Assembly: GCF_032452875.1 (NCBI RefSeq) | Contig: NW_026893688.1 | Span: 434,001-498,000, forward strand | Direction of reading: 5' to 3' | From: Bos javanicus | Lineage: Eukaryota > Chordata > Mammalia > Artiodactyla > Bovidae | Length of the DNA stretch: 64,000 nt | Shown: positions 13,535 through 29,024 of the stretch, in pieces | Numbering within the stretch: position 1 is the stretch's first letter | How the letters are laid out: each line of letters starts with the position of its first letter | Made by a program: the position numbers and the translations under genes | Notes under the pieces: model-generated | What the model saw: the letters and a program-made list of their open reading frames with translations, nothing else | Told to the model about the DNA's origin: nothing | Database searches by the model: none

Positions 13535-13897
13535 TGATACCGTGACTGAGCATGGACTGATCACATGACTATCATGTAGTGATCACGTGACTTAATGGCG
13601 CTGATCATGTGACTGATCATGCGCTGATCATGTTTGCTATCATACACTGATCATGTGCCTCTGGAGGCAATAAACAAAGAGCTGAGTAGGCACGAATCAA
13701 ACAGTCAGCAGGCAATAATCATGGAACTCAGGTGTGAGGAATCATGCTGCTCAGCTGGCAATAATCAAGCAGCTGAGCAGGCAGGATTACGCAGCACAGC
13801 TGGCAATTGTCAAGCAGATGACAGGCAGGAATCGTGCAGCTCAGCTGGCAATTGTCAAGCAGATGAGCAGACAGTAATCACGCAGCTCAGCAGGCCC
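13535..13897 (+). repeat. Cassette 7 (G-type, different 1-bp deletion)
   Basis: G-type with a private deletion, GGCAGGATTACG for GGCAGGAATTACG. It opens the same downstream frame as the CAGCTAGCAGG deletion, giving 92 codons from TTG at 13634 to 13912. Ends CCC then AGATCACG. Preceded by the CCCATCAGG block and GCGCTGATC. Confidence 0.93.
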
Positions 13898-14920
13898 AGA
13901 TCACGTGACTGAGCATGCACTGTTCACGTGGCTGATCATACACTGATCACGTAACTGATCATGCACTGATCACGTGGCTATCATGCACTGATCACGTGGC
14001 TGATCATACACTGTTCACCTGTTTGACCATGCACTGATCACGTGGCTGATCATACACTGCTCACGTGTCTGATCATGCACTGATCACGTGGCTGATCATG
14101 CACTGATCACGTGGCTGATCATGCACTGATCACGTGGCTGATCATGCACTGATCACGTGACTGATCATGCACTGATCACTGGCTATCATGCACTGATCAC
14201 TGGCTATCATGCACTGATCACGTGGCTGATCATGCACTGATCACGTGACTGATCATGCACTGATCACGTCTATATCATGCACTGATCACGTGACTGATCA
14301 TGCACTGATCACGTGGATGATCATGCACTGATCACGTGACTGATCATGCACTGATCACGTGGCTATCATGCACTGCTCACGTGGCTGATCATGCAATGAT
14401 CACGTAGCTACCATGTACTGGTCACGTGACTGATCATGCACTGATCACGTAATTGATCATGCACTGATCACGTGGCTGATCATGCACTGATCACGTGACT
14501 GATCATGCACTGATCACGTGACTGATCATGCACTGATCACGTGGCTATCATGCACTGATCACGTGGCTGATCATGCACTGATCACTAGCTACCATATACT
14601 GGTCACGTGACTGATCATGCACTGATCACGTAACTGATCATGCACTGATCACGTGGCTGATCATGCACTGATCACGTGGCTGATCATGCACTGATCACGT
14701 GACTGATCATGCACTGATCACGTGGCTGATCATGCACTGATCACGTGACTGATCATGCACTGATCACGTGACTGATCATGCACTGATCACGTGACTGATC
14801 ATGCACTGATCACGTGCCTGATCATGCACTGATCACGTGACAAATCATGCACTGATCACATAACTATCATGCACTGATCACGTGGCTGATCATGCACTGA
14901 TCACGTGGCTGATCATGCAC

Positions 14921-15283
14921 TGATACCGTGACTGAGCATGGACTGATCACATGACTATCATGTAGTGATCACGTGACTTAATGGCTCTGATCATGTGACT
15001 GATCATGCACTGATCATGTTTGCTATCATACACTGATCATGTGCCTCTGGAGGCAATAAACAAAGAGCTGAGTAGGCACGAATCAAACAGTCAGCAGGCA
15101 ATAATCATGGAACTCAGCTGTGAGGAATCATGCTGCTCAGCTGGCAATAATCAAGCAGCTAGCAGGCAGGAATTATGCAGCACAGCTGTCAATTGTCAAG
15201 CAGATGACAGGCAGGAATCGTGCAGCTCAGCTGGCAATTGTCAAGCAGATGAGCAGACAGTAATCACGCAGCTCAGCAGGCCC
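14921..15283 (+). repeat. Cassette 8 (C-type, 1-bp deletion)
   Basis: C-type with CAGCTAGCAGG, plus GGAATTATGCAGC (ACG to ATG, a CpG-decay change) and CAGCTGTCAATTG. Open for 88 codons from TTG at 15020. Followed by GAGCAGGCAC and the variant block. Confidence 0.93.
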
Positions 15284-16849
15284 TGATCACGTGACTGAGC
15301 AGGCACTGTTCACGTGGCTGATCATACACTGATCACGTGATGATCATGCACTGATCACTTGGATATCATGCACTGATCACGTGGCTGATCATACACTGTT
15401 CACGTGTCTGACCATGCACTGATCACGTGGCTGATCATACAGTGCTCAGGTAACTGATCATGCACTGATCACGTGGCTATCATGCACTGATCACGTGGCT
15501 GAACATGCACTGTTCACGTGGCTGATCACACACCTGTCACGTGACATATCATGCACTGATCACGTGGCACTCATGCACTGATCACGTGGCTGATCATACT
15601 CTGCTCACGTAACTCATCATGCACACATCACGTGGCTATCATGCACTGCTCACGTGGCTCGTCATGGAATGATCACGTAGCTACCATATACTGGTCACGT
15701 GACTGATCATGCACAGATCACGTAAATGATCATGCACTGTTCACGTGACTGATCATGTACTGATCACGTGACTGATCATGCACTGATCACGTGGCTATCA
15801 TGCTCTGCTCACGTGGCTGATCATGCAACGATCACGTAGCAACCATGTACTGGTCACGTGACTGATCATGCACTGATCACGTAATTGATCCTGCACTGAT
15901 CACGTGGCTCATCATGCACTGATCACGTGGCTGATCACACATGTATCACGTGACTGATCATGCACTGATCACGTGGCTATCATGCACTGATCACGTGGCT
16001 CTCATGCCCTGATCACGTGGCTGATCACACACTATCACATGACTGATCATGCACTGATCACGTGGCTATCATGCACTGATCACGTGGCTATCATGCACTG
16101 ATCACGTGGCTGATCATGCAATGATCACGTAGCTACCATGTACTGGTCACGTGACTGATCATGCACTGATCACGTGATTGATCATGCACTGATCACGTGA
16201 CTGATCATGCACTGATCACGTGGCTGATCATGCACTGATCACGTGACTGATCATGCACTGATCACGTGGCTATCATGCACTGATCACGTGGCTGATCATG
16301 CACTGATCACGTAGCTACCATGCACTGATCACGTGACTGATCATGCACTGATCACGTGATTGATCATGCACTGATCACGTGGCTGATCATGCACTGATCA
16401 CGTGGCTGATCATGCACTGATCACGTGACTGATCATGCACTGATCACGTGACTGATCATGCACTGATCACGTGGCTATCATGCACTGATCACGTGGCTGA
16501 TCATGCACTGATCACGTGCCTGATCATGCACTGATCACATGACTGATCATGCACTGATCACGTGACTGATCATGCACTGATCACGTGGCTATCATGCACT
16601 ACTCACGTGGCTGATCATGCAATGATCATGTAGCTACCATGTACTGGTCACGTGACTGATCATACACCCATCAGGTGACGGATCCTGCACTGATCACGTG
16701 GCTATCATGCACTGATCACGTGGCTGATCATGCACTGATCACGTGCCTGGTCATGCACTGATCACGTGACTGATCATGCACTGATCACGTGGCTATCATG
16801 CACTGATCACGTGGCTGATCATGCACTGATCACGTGGCTGATCATGCAC

Positions 16850-17213
16850 TGATACCGTGACTGAGCATGGACTGATCACATGACTATCATGTAGTGATCA
16901 CGTGACTTAATGGCGCTGATCATGTGACTGATCATGCGCTGATCATGTTTGCTATCATACACTGATCATGTGCCTCTGGAGGCAATAAACAAAGAGCTGA
17001 GTAGGCACGAATCAAACAGTCAGCAGGCAATAATCATGGAACTCAGGTGTGAGGAATCATGCTGCTCAGCTGGCAATAATCAAGCAGCTGAGCAGGCAGG
17101 AATTACGCAGCACAGCTGACAATTGTCAAGCAGATGACAGGCAGGAATCGTGCAGCTCAGCTGGCAATTGTCAAGCAGATGAGCAGACAGTAATCACGCA
17201 GCTCAGCAGGCCC
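16850..17213 (+). repeat. Cassette 9 (G-type, broken frame)
   Basis: G-type with CAGCTGACAATTG (in-frame TGA) and an AGATCACG tail. Its upstream GCGCTGATC and CCCATCAGG block match cassette 7, its partner in the dimer repeat. Confidence 0.93.
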
Positions 17214-18237
17214 AGATCACGTGACTGAGCATGCACTGTTCACGTGGCTGATCATACACTGATCACGTAACTGATCATGCACTGATCACGTGGCTATCAT
17301 GCACTGATCACGTGGCTGATCATACACTGTTCACGTGTTTGACCATGCACTGATCACGTGGCTGATCATACACTGCTCACGTAACTGATCATGCACTGAT
17401 CACGTGGCTGATCATGCACTGATCACGTGGCTGATCATGCACTGATCACGTGGCTGATCATGCACTGATCACGTGACTGATCATGCACTGATCACTGGCT
17501 ATCATGCACTGATCAACTGGCTATCATGCACTGATCACGTGGCTGATCATGCACTGATCACGTGACTGATCATGCACTGATCACGTCTATATCATGCACT
17601 GATCACGTGACTGATCATGCACTGATCACGCGGATGATCATGCACTGATCATGCGACTGATCATGCACTGATCACGTGGCTATCATGCACTGCTCACGCG
17701 GCTGTTCATGCAATGATCACGTAGCTACCATGTACTGGTCACGTGACTGATCATGCACTGATCACGTAATTGATCATGCACTGATCACGTGACTGATCAT
17801 GCACTGATCACGTGACTGATCATGCACTGATCACGTGACTGATCATGCACTGATCACGTGGCTATCATGCACTGATCACGTGGCTGATCATGCACTGATC
17901 ATCTAGCTACCATGTACTGGTCACGTGACTGATCATGCACTGATCACGTAACTGATCATGCACTGATCACGTGGCTGATCATGCACTGATCACGTGGCTG
18001 ATCATGCACTGATCACGTGACTGATCATGCACTGATCACGTGGCTGATCATGCACTGATCACGTGACTGATCATGCACTGATCACGTGACTGATCATGCA
18101 CTGATCACGTGACTGATCATGCACTGATCACGTGCCTGATCATGCACTGATCACGTGACTGATCATGCACTGATCACGTGGCTATCATGACTGATCACGT
18201 GGCTGATCATGCACTGATCACGTGGCTGATCATGCAC

Positions 18238-18600
18238 TGATACCGTGACTGAGCATGGACTGATCACATGACTATCATGTAGTGATCACGTGACTTAATG
18301 GCGCTGATCATGTGACTGATCATGCACTGATAATGTTTGCTATCATACACTGATCATGTGCCTCTGGAGGCAATAAACAAAGAGCTGAGTAGGCACGAAT
18401 TATACAGTCAGCAGGCAATAATCATGGAACTCAGCTGTGAGGAATCATGCTGCTCAGCTGGCAATAATCAAGCAGCTAGCAGGCAGGAATTACGCAGCAC
18501 AGCTGTCAATTGTCAAGCAGATGACAGGCAGGAATCGTGCAGCTCAGCTGGCAATTGTCAAGCAGATGAGCAGACAGTAATCACGCAGCTCAGCAGGCCC
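18238..18600 (+). repeat. Cassette 10 (C-type, 1-bp deletion)
   Basis: C-type with AATTATACAG, CAGCTAGCAGG and CAGCTGTCAATTG, a combination shared with cassette 3 some 15 kb away. Unlike cassette 3 it has normal AAAGAGCTGAG and ends CTCAGCAGGCCC. Open for 88 codons from TTG at 18337. Confidence 0.93.
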
Positions 18601-20798
18601 TGATCACGTGACTGAGCATGCACTGTTCACGTGGCTGATCATACACTGATCACGTGATGATCATGCACTGATCACTTGGATATCATGCATTGATCACATG
18701 GCTGATCATACACTGTTCACGTGTCTGACCATGCACTGATCACGTGGCTGATCATACAGTGCTCAGGTAACTGATCATGCACTGATCACGTGGCTATCAT
18801 GGACTGATCACGTGGCTGAACATGCACTGTTCACGTGGCTGATCACACACCTGTCTCGTGACATATGCACTGATCACGTGGCACTCATGCACTGATCACG
18901 TGGCTGATCATACTCTGCTCACGTAACTCATCATGCACACATCACGTGGCTATCATGCACTGCTCACGTGGCTCGTCATGGAATGATCACGTAGCTACCA
19001 TATACTGGTCACGTGACTGATCATGCACAGATCACGTAAATGATCATGCACTGTTCACGTGACTGATCATGTACTGATCACGTGACTGATCATGCACTGA
19101 TCACGTGGCTATCATGCTCTGCTCACGTGGCTGAACATGCAACGATCACGTAGCAACCATGTACTGGTCACGTGACTGATCATGCACTGATCACGTAATT
19201 GATCCTGCACTGATCACGTGGCTCATCATGCACTGATCACGTGGCTGATCACACATGTATCACGTGACTGATCATGCACTGATCACGTGGCTATCATGCA
19301 CTGATCACGTGGCTATCATGCACTGATCACGTGGCTGATCACACACGTATCACATGACTGATCATGCACTGATCACGTGGCTATCATGCACTGATCACGT
19401 GGCTATCATGCACTGATCACGTGGCTGATCATGCAATGATCACGTAGCTACCATGTACTGGTCACGTGACTGATCATGCACTGATCACGTGACTGATCAT
19501 GCACTGATCACGTGGCTGATCATGCACTGATCACGTGACTGATCATGCACTGATCACGTGGCTATCATGCACTGATCACGTGGCTGATCATGCACTGATC
19601 ACGTAGCTACCATGCACTGATCACGTGACTGATCATGCACTGATCACGTAATTGATCATGCACTGATCACGTGGCTGATCATGCACTGATCACGTGGCTG
19701 ATCATGCACTGATCACGTGACTGATCATGCACTGATCACGTGACTGATCATGCACTGATCACGTGGCTATCATGCACTGATCACGTGGCTGATCATGCAC
19801 TGATCACGTGCCTGATCATGCACTGATCACATGACTGATCATGCACTGATCACGTGACTGATCATGCACTGATCACGTGGCTATCATGCACTGATCACGT
19901 GGCTGATCATGCAATGATCACGTAGCTACCATGTACTGGTCAGTGACTGATCATACACTGATCACGTGACTGATCATGCACTGATCACGTGGCTATCATG
20001 CACTGATCACGTGGCTGATCATGCACTGATCACGTGCCTGATCATGCACTGATCACGTGACTGATCATGCACTGATCACGTGGCTATCATGCACTGATCA
20101 CGTGGCTGATCATGCACTGATCACGTGGCTGATCATGCACTGATCACGTGACTGATCATGCACTGATCACGTGACTATCATGCACTGATCACGTGGCTAT
20201 CATGCACTGATCACGTGGCTGATCATGCACTGATCACGTAGCTACCATGTACTGGTCACGTGACTGATCATGCACTGATCACGTGACTGATCATGCACTG
20301 ATCACGTGGCTATCATGCACTGATCACGTGACTGATCATGCACTGATCACGTCTATATCATGCACTGATCACGTGACTGATCATGCACTGATCACGTGGA
20401 TGATCATGCACTGATCACGTGACTGATCATGCACTGATCACGTGGCTGATCATGCACTGATCACGTGACTGATCATGCACTGATCACGTGACTGATCATG
20501 CACTGATCACGTGACTGATCATGCACTGATCACGTGGCTATCATGCACTACTCACGTGGCTGATCATGCAATGATCATGTAGCTACCATGTACTGGTCAC
20601 GTGACTGATCATACACCCATCAGGTGACTGATCATGCACTGATCACGTGGCTATCATGCACTGATCACGTGGCTGATCATGCACTGATCACCTGCCTGGT
20701 CATGCACTGATCACGTGACTGATCATGCACTGATCACGTGGCTATCATGCACTGATCACGTGGCTGATCATGCACTGATCACGTGGCTGATCATGCAC

Positions 20799-21162
20799 TG
20801 ATACCGTGACTGAGCATGGACTGATCACATGACTATCATGTAGTGATCACGTGACTTAATGGCGCTGATCATGTGACTGATCATGCGCTGATCATGTTTG
20901 CTATCATACACTGATCATGTGCCTCTGGAGGCAATAAACAAAGAGCTGAGTAGGCACGAATCAAACAGTCAGCAGGCAATAATCATGGAACTCAGGTGTG
21001 AGGAATCATGCTGCTCAGCTGGCAATAATCAAGCAGCTGAGCAGGCAGGAATTACGCAGCACAGCTGGCAATTGTCAAGCAGATGACAGGCAGGAATCGT
21101 GCAGCTCAGCTGGCAATTGTCAAGCAGATGAGCAGACAGTAATCACGCAGCTCAGCAGGCCC
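20799..21162 (+). repeat. Cassette 11 (G-type)
   Basis: Consensus G-type: GCGCTGATC upstream, CAGGTGTG, CAGCTGAGCAGG, CAGCTGGCAATTG and an AGATCACG tail. The TTG frame 20898-21086 is 62 codons. Confidence 0.93.
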
Positions 21163-22182
21163 AGATCACGTGACTGAGCATGCACTGTTCACGTGGCTGA
21201 TCATACACTGATCACGTGACTGATCATGCACTGATCACGTGGCTATCATGCACTGATCACGTGGCTGATCATACACTGATCACGTAACTGATCATGCACT
21301 GATCACGTGGCTATCATGCACTGATCACGTGGCTGATCATGCACTGATCACGTGGCTGATCATGCACTGATCACGTGGCTGATCATGCACTGATCACGTG
21401 ACTGATCATGCACTGATCACGTGGCTGATCATGCACTGATCACGTGGCTATCATGCACTGATCACGTGGCTGATCATGCACTGATCACGTGACTGATCAT
21501 GCACTGATCACTGGCTATCATGCACTGATCACTGGCTATCATGCACTGATCACGTGGCTGATCATGCACTGATCACGTGACTGATCATGCACTGATCACG
21601 TGAATATCATGCACTGATCACGTGACTGATCATGCACTGATCACGTGGATGATCATGCACTGATCATGTGACTGATCATGCACTGATCACGTGGCTATCA
21701 TGCACTGATCACGTGGCTGATCATGCACTGATCACGTAGCTACCATGTACTGATCACGTGACTGATCATGCACTGATCACGTATTGATCATGCACTGATC
21801 ACGTGACTGATCATGCACTGATCACGTGACTGATCATGCACTGATCACGTGGCTATCATGCACTGATCACGTGGCTGATCATGCAATGATCACTAGCTAC
21901 CATGTACTGGTCACGTGACTGATCATGCACTGATCACGTGACTGATCATGCACTGATCACGTGGCTGATCATGCACTGATCACGTGGCTGATCATGCACT
22001 GATCACGTGACTGATCATGCACTGATCACGTGACTGATCATGCACTGATCACGTGACTGATCATGCACTGATCACCTGCCTGATCATGCACTGATCACGT
22101 GACTGATCATGCACTGATCACATGGCTATCATGAACTGATCACCTGGCTGATCATGCACTGATCACGTGGCTGATCATGCAC

Positions 22183-22546
22183 TGATACCGTGACTGAGCA
22201 TGGACTGATCACATGACTATCATGTAGTGATCACGTGACTTAATGGCGCTGATCATGTGACTGATCATGCACTGATCATGTTTGCTATCATACACTGATC
22301 ATGTGCCTCTGGAGGCAATAAACAAAGAGCTGAGTAGGCACGAATCAAACAGTCAGCAGGCAATAATCATGGAACTCAGCTGTGAGGAATCATGCTGCTC
22401 AGCTGGCAATAATCAAGCAGCTGAGCAGGCAGGAATTACGCAGCACAGCTGGCAATTGTCAAGCAGATGACAGGCAGGAATCGTGCAGCTCAGCTGGCAA
22501 TTGTCAAGCAGATGAGCAGACAGTAATCACGCAGCTCAGCAGGCCC
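22183..22546 (+). repeat. Cassette 12 (C-type)
   Basis: C-type without the 1-bp deletion found at the same dimer position in cassettes 8 and 10, so those deletions are not fixed in the dimer. Preceded by GCACTGATCATG and followed by GAGCAGGCAC. Confidence 0.93.
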
Positions 22547-24894
22547 TGATCACGTGACTGAGCAGGCACTGTTCACGTGGCTGATCATACACTGATCACG
22601 TGATGATCATGCACTGATCACTTGGATATCATGCACTGATCACGTGGCTGATCATACACTGTTCACGTGTCTGACCATGCACTGATCACGTGGCTGATCA
22701 TACACTGCTCACGTAACTGATCATGCACTGATCACGTGGCTATCATGCACTGATCACGTGGCTGAACATGCACTGTTCACGTGGCTGATCACACACCTGT
22801 CACGTGACATATCATGCACTGATCACGTGGCACTCATGCACTGATCACGTGGCTGATCATACTCTGCTCACGTAACTGATCATGCACACATCACGTGGCT
22901 ATCATGCACTGCTCACGTGGCTCGTCATGGAATGATCACATAGCTACCATGTACTGATCACGTGACTGATCATGCACTGATCACGTGGCTATCATGCACT
23001 GCTCACGTGGCTGATCATGCACGATCACGTAGCAACCATGTACTGGTCACGTGACTGATCATGCACTGATCACGTAATTGATCATGCACTGATCACGTGG
23101 CTCATCATGCACTGATCACGTGGCTGATCACACATGTATCACGTGACTGATCATGCACTGATCACGTGGCTATCATGCACTGATCACGTGGCTATCATGC
23201 ACTGATCACGTGGCTGATCACACACTATCACGTGACTGATCATGCACTGATCACGTGGCTATCATGCACTGATCACGTGGCTATCATGCACTGATCACGT
23301 GGCTGATCATGCAATGATCACGTGGCTATCATGCACTGGTCACGTGACTGATCATGCACTGATCACGTAATTGATCATGCACTGATCACGTGACTGATCA
23401 TGCACTGATCACGTGACTGATCATGCACTGATCACGTGACTGATCATGCACTGATCACGTGGCTATCATGCACTGATCACGTGGCTGATCATGCACTGAT
23501 CACGTAGCTACCATGCACTGATCACGTGACTGATCATGCACTGATCACGTAATTGATCATGCACTGATCACGTGGCTGATCATGCACTGATCACGTGGCT
23601 GATCATGCACTGATCACGTGACTGATCATGCACTGATCACGTGACTGATCATGCACTGATCACGTGGCTATCATGCACTGATCACGTGACTGATCATGCA
23701 CTGATCACGTGCCTGATCATGCACTGATCACATGACTGATCATGCACTGATCACGTGACTGATCATGCACTGATCACGTGGCTATCATGCACTATCACGT
23801 GGCTGATCATGCAATGATCATGTAGCTGGTCAGTGACTGATCATACACTGATCACGTGACTGATCATGCACTGATCACGTGGCTATCATGCACTGATCAC
23901 GTGGCTGATCATGCACTGATCACGTGCCTGATCATGCACTGATCACGTGACTGATCATGCACTGATCACGTGGCTATCATGCACTGATCACGTGGCTGAT
24001 CATGCACTGATCACGTGGCTGATCATGCACTGATCACGTGACTGATCATGCACTGATCACGTGACTATCATGCACTGATCACGTGGCTATCATGCACTGA
24101 TCACGTGGCTGATCATGCACTGATCACGTAGCTATCATGCACTGATCACGTGACTGATCATGCACTGATCACGTGACTGATCATGCACTGATCACGTGGC
24201 TGATCATGCACTGATCACGTGACTGATCATGCACTGATCACGTGACTGATCATGCACTGATCACGTGACTGATCATGCACTGATCACGTGGCTATCATGC
24301 ACTGATCACGTGGCTGATCATGCACTGATCACGTAGCTACCATGCACTGATCACGTGACTGATCATGCACTGATCACGTGACTGATCATGCACTGATCAC
24401 GTGGCTATCATGCACTGATCACGTGACTGATCATGCACTGATCACGTCTATATCATGCACTGATCACGTGACTGATCATGCACTGATCACGTGGCTGATC
24501 ATGCACTGATCACGTGACTGATCATGCACTGATCACGTGGCTGATCATGCACTGATCACGTGACTGATCATGCACTGTTCACGTGACTGATCATGCACTG
24601 ATCACGTGACTGATCATGCACTGATCACGTGGCTATCATGCACTACTCACGTGGCTGATCATGCAATGATCATGTAGCTACCATGTACTGGTCACGTGAC
24701 TGATCATACACCCATCAGGTGACTGATCATGCACTGATCACGTGGCTATCATGCACTGATCACGTGGCTGATCATGCACTGATCACGTGCCTGGTCATGC
24801 ACTGATCACGTGACTGATCATGCACTGATCACGTGGCTGATCATGAACTGATCACGTGGCTGATCATGCACTGATCACGTGGCTGATCATGCAC

Positions 24895-25258
24895 TGATAC
24901 CGTGACTGAGCATGGACTGATCACATGACTATCATGTAGTGATCACGTGACTTAATGGCGCTGATCATGTGACTGATCATGCGCTGATCATGTTTGCTAT
25001 CATACACTGATCATGTGCCTCTGGAGGCAATAAACAAAGAGCTGAGTAGGCACGAATCAAACAGTCAGCAGGCAATAATCATGGAACTCAGGTGTGAGGA
25101 ATCATGCTGCTCAGCTGGCAATAATCAAGCAGCTGAGCAGGCAGGAATTACGCAGCACAGCTGGCAATTGTCAAGCAGATGACAGGCAGGAATCGTGCAG
25201 CTCAGCTGGCAATTGTCAAGCAGATGAGCAGACAGTAATCACGCAGCTCAGCAGGCCC
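24895..25258 (+). repeat. Cassette 13 (G-type)
   Basis: Same sequence type as cassette 11 (GCGCTGATC, CAGGTGTG, AGATCACG tail), as expected for the first cassette of the fourth dimer copy. Confidence 0.93.
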
Positions 25259-26281
25259 AGATCACGTGACTGAGCATGCACTGTTCACGTGGCTGATCAT
25301 ACACTGATCACGTGACTGATCATGCACTGATCACGTGGCTATCATGCACTGATCACGTGGCTGATCATACACTGATCACGTGACTGATCATGCACTGATC
25401 ACGTGGCTGATCATGCACTGATCACGTGGCTGATCATGCACTGATCACGTGGCTGATCATGCACTGATCACGTGGCTGATCATGCACTGATCACGTGACT
25501 GATCATGCACTGATCACGTGGCTGATCATGCACTGATCACGTGGCTATCATGCACTGATCACGTGGCTGATCATGCACTGATCACGTGACTGATCATGCA
25601 CTGATCACTGGCTATCATGCACTCATCAACTGGCTATCATGCACTGATCACGTGGCTGATCATGCACTGATCACGTGACTGATCATGCACTGATCACGTG
25701 AATATCATGCACTGATCACGTGACTGATCATGCACTGATCACGTGGATGATCATGCACTGATCATGTGACTGATCATGCACTGATCACGTGGCTATCATG
25801 CACTGATCACGTGGCTGATCATGCACTGATCACGTAGCTACCATGTACTGGTCACGTGACTGATCATGCACTGATCACGTAATTGATCATGCACTGATCA
25901 CGTGACTGATCATGCACTGATCACGTGACTGATCATGCACTGATCACGTGGCTATCATGCACTGATCACGTGGCTGATCATGCAATGATCACTAGCTACC
26001 ATGTACTGGTCACGTGACTGATCATGCACTGATCACGTGACTGATCATGCACTGATCACGTGGCTGATCATGCACTGATCACGTGGCTGATCATGCACTG
26101 ATCACGTGACTGATCATGCACTGATCACGTGACTGATCATGCACTGATCACGTGACTGATCATGCACTGATCACCTGCCTGATCATGCACTGATCACGTG
26201 ACTGATCATGCACTGATCACATAGCTATCATGAACTGATCACCTGGCTGATCATGCACTGATCACGTGGCTGATCATGCAC

Positions 26282-26645
26282 TGATACCGTGACTGAGCAT
26301 GGACTGATCACATGACTATCATGTAGTGATCACGTGACTTAATGGCGCTGATCATGTGACTGATCATGCACTGATCATGTTTGCTATCATACACTGATCA
26401 TGTGCCTCTGGAGGCAATAAACAAAGAGCTGAGTAGGCACGAATCATACAGTCAGCAGGCAATAATCATGGAACTCAGCTGTGAGGAATCATGCTGCTCA
26501 GCTGGCAATAATCAAGCAGCTGAGCAGGCAGGAATTACGCAGCACAGCTGGCAATTGTCAAGCAGATGACAGGCAGGAATCGTGCAGCTCAGCTGGCAAT
26601 TGTCAAGCAGATGAGCAGACAGTAATCACGCAGCTCAGCAGGCCC
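26282..26645 (+). repeat. Cassette 14 (C-type, AATCATACAG)
   Basis: C-type with AATCATACAG, intermediate between AATCAAACAG and AATTATACAG. The only other copy with this form is cassette 34 at 56709. Followed by GAGCATGCAC and the variant block at about 26881. Confidence 0.93.
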
Positions 26646-28660
26646 TGATCACGTGACTGAGCATGCACTGTTCACGTGGCTGATCATACACTGATCACGT
26701 GATGATCATGCACTGATCACTTGGATATCATGCACTGATCACGTGGCTGATCATACACTGTTCACGTGTCTGACCATGCACTGATCACGTGGCTGATCAT
26801 ACACTGCTCACGTAACTGATCATGCACTGATCACGTGGCTATCATGCACTGATCACGTGGCTGAACATGCACTGTTCACGTGGCTGATCACACACCTGTC
26901 ACGTGACATATCATGCACTGATCACGTGGCACTCATGCACTGATCACGTGGCTGATCATACTCTGCTCACGTAACTCATCATGCACACATCACGTGGCTA
27001 TCATGCACTGCTCACGTGGCTCGTCATGGAATGATCACATAGCTACATGTACTGATCACGTGACTGATCATGCACTGATCACGTGGCTATCATGCACTGC
27101 TCACGTGGCTGATCATGCACTGATCACGTAGCAACCATGTACTGGTCACGTGACTGATCATGCACTGATCACGTAATTGATCATGCACTGATCACGTGGC
27201 TCATCATGCACTGATCACGTGGCTGATCACACATGATCACGTGACTGATCATGCACTGATCACGTGGCTATCATGCACTGATCACGTGGCTATCATGCAC
27301 TGATCACGTGGCTGATCACACACGTATCACATGACTGATCATGCACTGATCACGTGGCTATCATGCACTGATCACGTGGCTATCATGCACTGATCACGTG
27401 GCTGATCATGCAATGATCACGTGGCTACCATGTACTGATCACGTGACTGATCATGCACTGATCACGTAATTGATCATGCACTGATCACGTGACTGATCAT
27501 GCACTGATCACGTGACTGATCATGCACTGATCACGTGACTGATCATGCACTGATCACGTGGCTATCATGCACTGATCACGTGGCTGATCATGCAATGATC
27601 ACGTAGCTACCATGTACTGGTCACGTGACTGATCATGCACTGATCACGTAATTGATCATGCACTGATCACGTGGCTGATCATGCACTGATCACGTGGCTG
27701 ATCATGCACTGATCACGTGACTGATCATGCACTGATCACGTGACTGATCATGCACTGATCACGTGGCTATCATGCACTGATCACGTGACTGATCATGCAC
27801 TGATCACGTGCCTGATCATGCACTGATCACATGACTGATCATGCACTGATCACGTGACTGATCATGCACTGATCACGTGGCTATCATGCACTATCACGTG
27901 GCTGATCATGCACTGATCATGTAGCTATCATGTACTGGTCAGTGACTGATCATACACTGATCACGTGACTGATCATGCACTGATCACGTGGCTATCATGC
28001 ACTGATCACGTGGCTGATCATGCACTGATCACGTGCCTGATCATGCACTGATCACGTGACTGATCATGCACTGATCACGTGGCTATCATGCACTGATCAC
28101 GTGGCTGATCATGCACTGATCACGTGGCTGATCATGCACTGATCACGTGACTGATCATGCACTGATCACGTGACTATCATGCACTGATCACGTGGCTATC
28201 ATGCACTGATCACGTGGCTGATCATGCACTGATCATGTGCTATCATGCACTGATCACGTGACTGATCATGCACTGATCACGTGACTGATCATGCACTGAT
28301 CACGTGGCTGATCATGCACTGATCACGTGACTGATCATGCACTGATCACGTGACTGATCATGCACTGATCACGTGACTGATCATGCACTGATCACGTGGC
28401 TATCATGCACTACTCACGTGGCTGATCATGCAATGATCATGTAGCTACCATGTACTGGTCACGTGACTGATCATACACCCATCAGGTGACTGATCATGCA
28501 CTGATCACGTGGCTATCATGCACTGATCACGTGGCTGATCATGCACTGATCACGTGCCTGATCATGCACTGATCACGTGACTGATCATGCACTGATCACG
28601 TGGCTATCATGCACTGATCACGTGGCTGATCATGCACTGATCACGTGGCTGATCATGCAC

Positions 28661-29024
28661 TGATACCGTGACTGAGCATGGACTGATCACATGACTATCA
28701 TGTAGTGATCACGTGACTTAATGGCGCTGATCATGTGACTGATCATGCGCTGATCATGTTTGCTATCATACACTGATCATGTGCCTCTGGAGGCAATAAA
28801 CAAAGAGCTGAGTAGGCACGAATCAAACAGTCAGCAGGCAATAATCATGGAACTCAGGTGTGAGGAATCATGCTGCTCAGCTGGCAATAATCAAGCAGCT
28901 GAGCAGGCAGGAATTACGCAGCACAGCTGGCAATTGTCAAGCAGATGACAGGCAGGAATCGTGCAGCTCAGCTGGCAATTGTCAAGCAGATGAGCAGACA
29001 GTAATCACGCAGCTCAGCAGGCCC
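28661..29024 (+). repeat. Cassette 15 (G-type)
   Basis: G-type with the TGATCACG tail instead of AGATCACG. The next cassette is only 1312 bp on, so the 1386-bp dimer spacing ends here. Confidence 0.93.

Larger units (their letters stand above)
13535..28660 (+). repeat. Two-cassette higher-order repeat, four copies
   Basis: Copies start at about 13535, 16850, 20799 and 24895. Each has a G-type cassette, about 1.02 kb of spacer, a C-type cassette, then a 1.57-2.35 kb spacer beginning with the C-type variant block. The G-to-C distances are 1386, 1388, 1384 and 1387 bp; the full periods are about 3315, 3949, 4096 and 3766 bp. The first distance is thus nearly fixed while the second varies by whole units. 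Spacers inside this region contain only satellite units. Confidence 0.88.
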
